Positions 8,448 to 11,907 of a stretch of DNA of 11,907 nucleotides are shown here, in pieces. Under the pieces are notes generated by a model. That model was not told where the DNA came from, made no database searches, and was given only the letters and a program-made list of their open reading frames with translations. This stretch comes from Ochromonadaceae sp. CCMP2298. Lineage: Eukaryota > Sar > Synurophyceae > Ochromonadales > Ochromonadaceae. Made by a program: the position numbers and the translations under genes. The stretch spans positions 1-11,907 of the forward strand of contig MU634485.1 of assembly GCA_026770595.1 (NCBI GenBank), in the 5' to 3' direction. Position 1 is the first letter of the stretch; every line of letters begins with the position of its first letter.

Positions 8448-9043
8448 TTAAAAGTCATCGCGGCCACCATAATTGTTGCGGTCCGCCCAGCGCTGCTGCT
8501 GCACCTGCGCATTCACCTCCTGCTGCGATTGCTGCTGCACCTGCGCATTCACCTCCTGCTGCGATTGCTGCTGCGCCTGCTGGGGATCGAGCATCTCAAG
8601 AGCGTTTGTGGTCTTGAACATGAGAAAGGCCATGCCGAGCACGGCAATTCTGCCGTCGCCCGCGCCAGTGCTGCCCATGGTCCAGTAGTACCCCTTGCTC
8701 CTCAGCTGGTCGTTGACCTTCTCGATTACGACTTGCAACCGCTTCTGGCGTTTTCCAGCCCAAAAACACGCGCAGCAGATGGGCGAAATGGGATGCAGAA
8801 ATGCATGCACATCAATGGGAACATCGGACAGCAGGTCTTGTCCAAGATCTTCTGCACCTCTGCGGCGAAGGGCTCCAGCTCATGCAGATCCATCTTACCC
8901 TGCAGCTGCTGCGGCAACATACCTTTCGAAAGATCCAGGTGAGCTGCAGACCCCGGACAACACCCAGGCACGCCGCACTGGCTGTCGCTTCCTACCAGCC
9001 GCACGTTAAACAGCACGTCGGGTGCGCCGTACGTCATCATCAT
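8448..9043 (-). pseudogene. Cys-rich hydrophobic protein of unknown function, apparent -1 frameshift
   Basis: Two overlapping minus-strand frames together read as one protein. Upstream frame (ATG 9043): APDVLFNVRLVGSDSQCG, then HELEPFAAEVQKILDKTCC and PMFPLMCMHFCIPF. Downstream frame (to TAA at 8448): SPICCACFWAGKRQKRLQ, VVIEKVNDQLRSKGYYW, a hydrophobic piece (IAVLGMAFLMF) and a Gln-rich tail holding two identical 12-residue repeats. They join naturally near 8786-8788, where one extra T in a TTT run on the sense strand would restore frame. The Cys-rich hydrophobic segment followed by a basic/amphipathic helix suggests membrane attachment. I do not recognise the family. The upstream frame stays open without ATG to 9247 and includes a membrane-like stretch (VVAFVAILLL), so an earlier exon or start is possible. 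The break may be a real lesion, an assembly error, an unrecognised intron or programmed frameshifting. Confidence 0.5.
8495..8566. repeat. Perfect 36-bp tandem duplication in the Cys-rich gene
   Basis: Two identical 36-bp units (8495-8530, 8531-8566) encode two copies of QQQSQQEVNAQV on the minus strand, followed by the start of a third. Perfect identity implies recent duplication. Confidence 0.9.
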
Positions 9044-9348
9044 GCTTGCTGTAAAGCTAGAATGAGGGGAAGCCTCGGAAGTACTGATCGGTTGGAGAGA
9101 GGAAGATTGATCAGTTGGGGCTTGGTTTGAGAGCAGCAAGATGGCCACGAAGGCGACGACGTGGCAGGTCAAGCTGGGTGTGACCTTCTTAATTCCATTC
9201 CATATTTTAAGAAGGAAGGTAACAGCGCCCACTCTGTGATACACCAATTATTCCGTAGAAACTGACGTCTTTAATCCAAAAATTTACTGCAAACGACGTC
9301 ACTCCGTGAAATGGCGTCGCTTTTTCGCCATGTCGACGGCCACCATTT
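9044..9348. other. Upstream flank of the Cys-rich gene
   Basis: No separate gene is supported. It contains the ATG-less upstream extension of the Cys-rich frame to 9247, then a degenerate direct repeat (ATTCCGTAGAAACTGACGTC at 9250-9269; ACTCCGTGAAATGGCGTC at 9301-9318), two GACGTC palindromes and a small stem (ATGGCG/CGCCAT, 9311-9331). Confidence 0.45.
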
Positions 9349-9581
9349 CGAGGAATAATATCGATGTTATAACCATTTCTAAGATAAATTTAGTAAAGTA
9401 ACATTATATTACACATCTTTGTCAATAGTCTATGATAGTTAGGTATAGACATATTTTTCTAGGTGGAGCAGGTATTTTTCTATGCTCTAGCCATCATAGT
9501 CTACCGACAAAGATGTGCAAATATAATGTTACTATGCTAAGTTTATCTTATAAATAGAAATAACATCAATATGTATCCTCG
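9349..9581. mobile_element. Long-hairpin MITE-like element A
   Basis: The left arm from 9349 (CGAGGAATAATATCGATGTT) and the reverse complement of the right arm from 9581 (CGAGGATACATATTGATGTT) align almost without gaps for about 100 bases, including AGTAACATTATATT and CACATCTTTGTC. The loop is centred near 9465. A 7-base ATGTCGA occurs on both sides (9330-9336, 9589-9595), 12 and 7 bases outside the arms; whether it is a target-site duplication is unclear. There is no coding capacity, so it would be non-autonomous. Confidence 0.65.
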
Positions 9582-9603
9582 GGTTAAAATGTCGATTACG
9601 TTA

Positions 9604-9775
9604 GGGTCGTTTTATACAACAACTTTTGCCACATCTTTTGGTGATTTTTGAGCCAATTGTCATTGTACACCCAACATGTACAGTGATGACAATTGGCTCA
9701 AAACTCACTTTTGGTGACATTTGGAAATGAGACATTTGCTCTAATCGCCCAAAAAGTCGCTGTATAAAACGACCC
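9604..9775. mobile_element. MITE B with TTA target-site duplication (Tourist/PIF-Harbinger type)
   Basis: This 172-bp element starts GGGTCGTTTTATACA and ends with its exact reverse complement, flanked directly by TTA on both sides (9601-9603, 9776-9778). A second perfect 17-bp inverted pair (TTTTGAGCCAATTGTCA, 9646-9662 with 9687-9703) forms the inner stem. The right arm carries about 30 extra bases. A 3-bp TTA duplication with GGG-starting termini is typical of PIF/Harbinger-related MITEs; the superfamily call is inference. No transposase is in the window. Confidence 0.75.
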
Positions 9776-9847
9776 TTAGGCGCACTTAGCTGTGTTTTTG
9801 CAAAAAATCAGCGGGTGCCATTTTCCTTCCAGCTTCGTACTATATAG

Positions 9848-10297
9848 CCAGTATGTTTCACAAAGCGATTGGCTGCGTCACAAAGTGCCTGGCCAACTTT
9901 AATAGAGGAAAATGGACAAAACCGCCTTAATAACGAAACAGATCATCCTATAAAAGAGACAACCCTAATCGATTCGAGCAATTCTATGCCAATTGTAGTA
10001 AAGTAATATGATAATTTTACATCTAGTACATTTACTGTAATTCATTGAATCCGAGATCCAGATTTCTGTTTTTGAGATAACCAGATCTAGTGAATCTCTG
10101 ATTCAATCAACAACAAATCATCCGCAATTATCATATTAATCTACTAAAATTGGCAATGAATTGTTGTATCGATCAGGGTTGTCACTTTTGTAGGATGGTC
10201 TGTTTCGTCAATTTAGGCGCTTTTGCCTCTTTTCCTCTGTTACAGTTGGCCAGGCACTTTGTGACGCACCTTGCTTGCGCTTTGTGAAACATACTGG
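9848..10297. mobile_element. Foldback/MITE-like element C, ~450 bp
   Basis: Terminal 20-bp perfect inverted repeats (CCAGTATGTTTCACAAAGCG, 9848-9867 with 10278-10297) open into arms of more than 200 bp that align, by eye, at roughly four in five positions. Shared blocks include GCGTCACAAAGTGCCTGGCC, GACAACCCT and TAATATGATAATT. The hairpin is centred near 10072, where TGAATC...GATTCA pair. ATAG lies directly outside both ends (9844-9847, 10298-10301), a possible 4-bp target-site duplication. No protein is encoded. Confidence 0.68.
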
Positions 10298-10487
10298 ATA
10301 GCCAGGATACACGAATAGCTCATAATTTAACCTGCGAGGTCTGGAGGTCGAAGGTTGTTGGGAGATAAGGTTCTCCTCACACCAACTTACCAAGAAGGGG
10401 ATTCCCTCCCCGCCCAAAGCGGTAAATGATCTTCCCCAACGAGGCTGTTTCTGGTCTAACGAGATCTTCCCAAATAGAGCCCTTGAA

Positions 10488-10516
10488 CTGTTGAACAGTT
10501 GAACAGTTGAACAGTT
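10488..10516. repeat. GTTGAACAG tandem repeat
   Basis: About three and a half copies of a 9-bp unit (GTTGAACAG) lie here. A related GTTGAACTGTTGGACTGTTG occurs at 6712-6731 beside the foldback element there. Confidence 0.75.
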
Positions 10517-10638
10517 GATGAATGACAAGTACATGATTGAAACCCGTTGGCATTTTGTACCAATTATTTGGCGTTGGCGATATTGACTTTGTTCCCAAGA
10601 TGCGCAAAAATCTAGCTGGACACCCTTTTGGAGATGGG

Positions 10639-10706
10639 GAGTGAGGAACGTTGGGGTTCCAGGAGTTGGAAGATCTACTGTGGATCTTCCCTAACGTTCC
10701 TCACTC
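10639..10706. promoter_or_regulatory. Perfect 14-bp inverted repeat upstream of NAP1
   Basis: GAGTGAGGAACGTT (10639-10652) is exactly repeated in inverse at 10693-10706. Inside it is a second stem, GGAAGATC/GATCTTCC (10668-10675 with 10683-10690), with a 7-base loop. It may be a cruciform, a stem-loop in the leader RNA, or a remnant of a small mobile element; function is not shown. Confidence 0.6.
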
Positions 10707-10774
10707 ACGCTTTCCACCAATAGTGGAGACGGGTCTAGCCAGCATAGGCAGCTGACCGACAGACACCCTCCGCC

Positions 10775-11907
10775 ATGCGCGCCGTGGAGCAATTGACGAT
10801 GCTGGTGGGCATGGGCCCCGGCCTCCTCAACCGGCTCTACCTGCTGAAGAGCGATGCAGTTGCGAAGAATAAGGCGCCCTGTCTGTCGGACGCAGACGTG
10901 GGACGGGTAAGGGGTAAGCTCGAGAAATACTTCCCCGCCCTGCCAGACACGCTAAAGGTATGCTTTGTTTAGTGCTGGGGCGTAGGGCATATGCCGGAGC
11001 ATAAATAAAGTTTAGGAGGGACGAAGCTGAAGCCGGGTTTGTGGCGCAGTAGGGCAAACGAGAATATAATCCGTTCTCCTCCCTTGTTCCCCACCTTACT
11101 TTCACCTCCCCCACGCCCCCCTCCGCTCTCCCTCTCAGCTGCAGGGCTGGGACCAGTTCAGCGCAATGGCAGGGGCAGTGGTCGACCAACTGCAGGGAGC
11201 CTATTCTCTACTACTGGACGTGGCCGACTTCTGCACTAGGGCCAGAGAGGCCATGAGGGTGCTGCTGACTGACACGGTGGAATTCAAAGTACGCGATTGT
11301 GGGTATATATATATTTATTGGGATGGGTTTGGGTGCATTTTGAGTTCCTTATGGTTTCTCCTCTGTGTTGTGTACGCTGCATGCATTCTGCTCTGTGCTT
11401 TCTGCTCTCTGCTCTCTGCTCTCTACTCTCTGCTCTCTGCTCTGTGCTCTGTGCTCTGTGCTCTGTGCTCTCTGCTCTCTGCTCTGTGCTCTGTGCTCTG
11501 TGCTCTGTGCTCTGTGCTCTGTGCTCTGTGCTCTGTGCTCTGTGCTCTGTGCTCTGTGCTCTGTACTCTGTGCTCTGTGCTCTCTGCTCTCTTCTCTGCT
11601 CTGTGCTCTCCTCTCTGCTCTACCCTGTGCTGTTTGTTCTCCTCGTTTCCTTCTTTCTAGATTCTACTCTCTACCTTCTCTTGTATATCTTGTTCTCCTT
11701 CGACCTTACCTGTCTGACCATAATTACTCCTTCCTCTTATTGTGTCTTAATCCTCAGCTGTCTCAAAACCGCTGCCTCATCCACCTCTACCTGGACACCC
11801 TCGTGGTCTACATCCGAGTGCTCAAGCTAACCCAGATGCTTGACGATCGAGCAGCCCTGGCCGCACTGTATGCCGCAGCATACGGCGTGCTACACCAAGC
11901 AGAGCTG
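10775..11907 (+). CDS. NCKAP1: NAP1/NCKAP1 (HEM family), WAVE/SCAR regulatory complex subunit, 5' part
   Basis: NAP1 is the large partner of Sra1 in the WAVE/SCAR complex, which holds WAVE inactive until Rac binds and then promotes Arp2/3-driven actin branching at the membrane. Exon 1 (10775-10957, 61 codons from ATG) encodes MRAVEQLTMLVGMGPGLLNR then LYLLKSD and KLEKYFPALPDTLK. Exon 2 (11139-11288) encodes LQGWDQFSAMAGAVVDQL and the following helix. Exon 3 (11758-11907, open at the window end) encodes LSQNRCLIHLYLDTLVVYIR and VLKLTQMLDDRAALAALYAA. These correspond in order to the family's N-terminal pattern: KLTIL-x-x-RG-x-G-x-L-x-R-x-Y, the KFP segment, then FVDVM-x-FKD and the NYLDLI...LSRI-x-ERK-x-I-x-x-LY block. 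Introns 10958-11138 and 11289-11757 are both phase 0. Recognition is from remembered family sequence; most of the ~1,100-residue protein lies beyond the window. Confidence 0.85.
10958..11138 (+). other. Intron 1 of NAP1
   Basis: This 181-nt GT-AG intron starts GTATGC and has a very long polypyrimidine tract before the acceptor. A second in-frame acceptor six bases later (CTGCAG ending at 11144) would drop Leu-Gln from the start of exon 2. Confidence 0.8.
11289..11757 (+). other. Intron 2 of NAP1
   Basis: This 469-nt intron starts GTACGC and ends AATCCTCAG, phase 0. About half its length is the heptamer minisatellite; the rest is pyrimidine-rich. Long open frames through it arise only because the 7-bp unit lacks stops in all three frames. 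Confidence 0.82.
11389..11622. repeat. Heptamer minisatellite (CTCTGTG/CTCTCTG) in NAP1 intron 2
   Basis: Roughly thirty tandem copies of a 7-bp unit occur in two main variants, CTCTGTG and CTCTCTG, with a few altered units (CTCTACT, CTGTACT). Variants are clustered in blocks: CTCTCTG at the left, a long uniform CTCTGTG run in the middle, mixed at the right. This suggests expansion of a recent homogeneous core. Confidence 0.92.

Larger units (their letters stand above)
10298..10774. promoter_or_regulatory. Region upstream of NAP1
   Basis: No gene is supported here. It contains a short GTTGAACAG tandem repeat, three GATCTTCCC copies (10428, 10462 and 10683 areas), a CCAAT (about 10559) and a strong inverted repeat 70-135 bases before the NAP1 start codon. 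The NAP1 promoter and 5' leader presumably lie here. Confidence 0.4.

Noticed and set aside
8381-8572. Regularly spaced repeats reminiscent of a CRISPR array
   Set aside because: These are contiguous 12-bp and 36-bp tandem repeats without unique spacers, in eukaryotic DNA.
10310-10400. tRNA-like words (TAGCTCA, GGTCGAAGGTT)
   Set aside because: No acceptor, D or anticodon stem can be formed and the T-arm does not fit, so this is not a tRNA gene or a convincing tRNA-derived SINE.
10208-10607. Minus-strand frames of 76-108 aa upstream of NAP1
   Set aside because: They overlap the right arm of foldback element C and the GTTGAACAG repeat, with no protein-like features.
11166-11830. Two overlapping Cys/Leu/Ser-rich frames, 164 and 177 aa
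   Set aside because: They run through the CTCTGTG minisatellite inside NAP1 intron 2; a stop-free 7-bp repeat is open in all frames.

Overview
The window is nuclear DNA from a eukaryote. Its conserved genes are interrupted by short introns with GT-AG ends, and they encode eukaryote-only machinery: importin alpha, the Golgi tethering subunit COG3, a PPP-family phosphatase, and the WAVE/SCAR-complex subunit NAP1/NCKAP1. Compact, GC-rich coding regions with few introns and short intergenic spaces suggest a microbial eukaryote (alga, other protist or early-branching fungus). I cannot assign a clade from the sequence alone.

Layout. Positions 1-672 (minus) hold the 5' end of an importin alpha gene: an IBB exon, a 240-nt repeat-bearing intron, and the start of the ARM-repeat exon, which runs off the window. 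A 330-bp shared upstream region (673-1002) separates it head-to-head from COG3 (1003-3858, plus; two exons, 912 aa). COG3 converges on a PP5-like serine/threonine phosphatase (4281-5724, minus; two exons) with a hydrophobic, basic N-terminus and no visible TPR domain.

From about 5930 to 10620 the base composition becomes AT-rich and patchy, and the contents change. There is a foldback element with a perfect 29-bp inverted repeat (about 6277-6710). Next comes a low-complexity C-rich/G-rich block with a duplicated ~100-bp segment and a G-quadruplex motif (6742-7900). AT-rich spacer with small tandem repeats follows. A Cys-rich gene with an apparent single-base frameshift lies on the minus strand (8448-9043). 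Finally, three different long inverted-repeat elements sit side by side (9349-9581, 9604-9775, 9848-10297). The middle one has TTA flanks and looks like a Tourist/PIF-Harbinger-type MITE.

At the right end, after a strong hairpin in the upstream region, the NAP1/NCKAP1 gene begins (10775, plus). Three exons are visible before the window ends; its second intron carries a large heptamer minisatellite.

The named genes act in separate housekeeping processes (nuclear import, Golgi tethering, protein dephosphorylation, actin nucleation control). I see no operon-like or defence-system logic. The most unusual content is the inverted-repeat island and the frameshifted gene, not a new multi-gene system.
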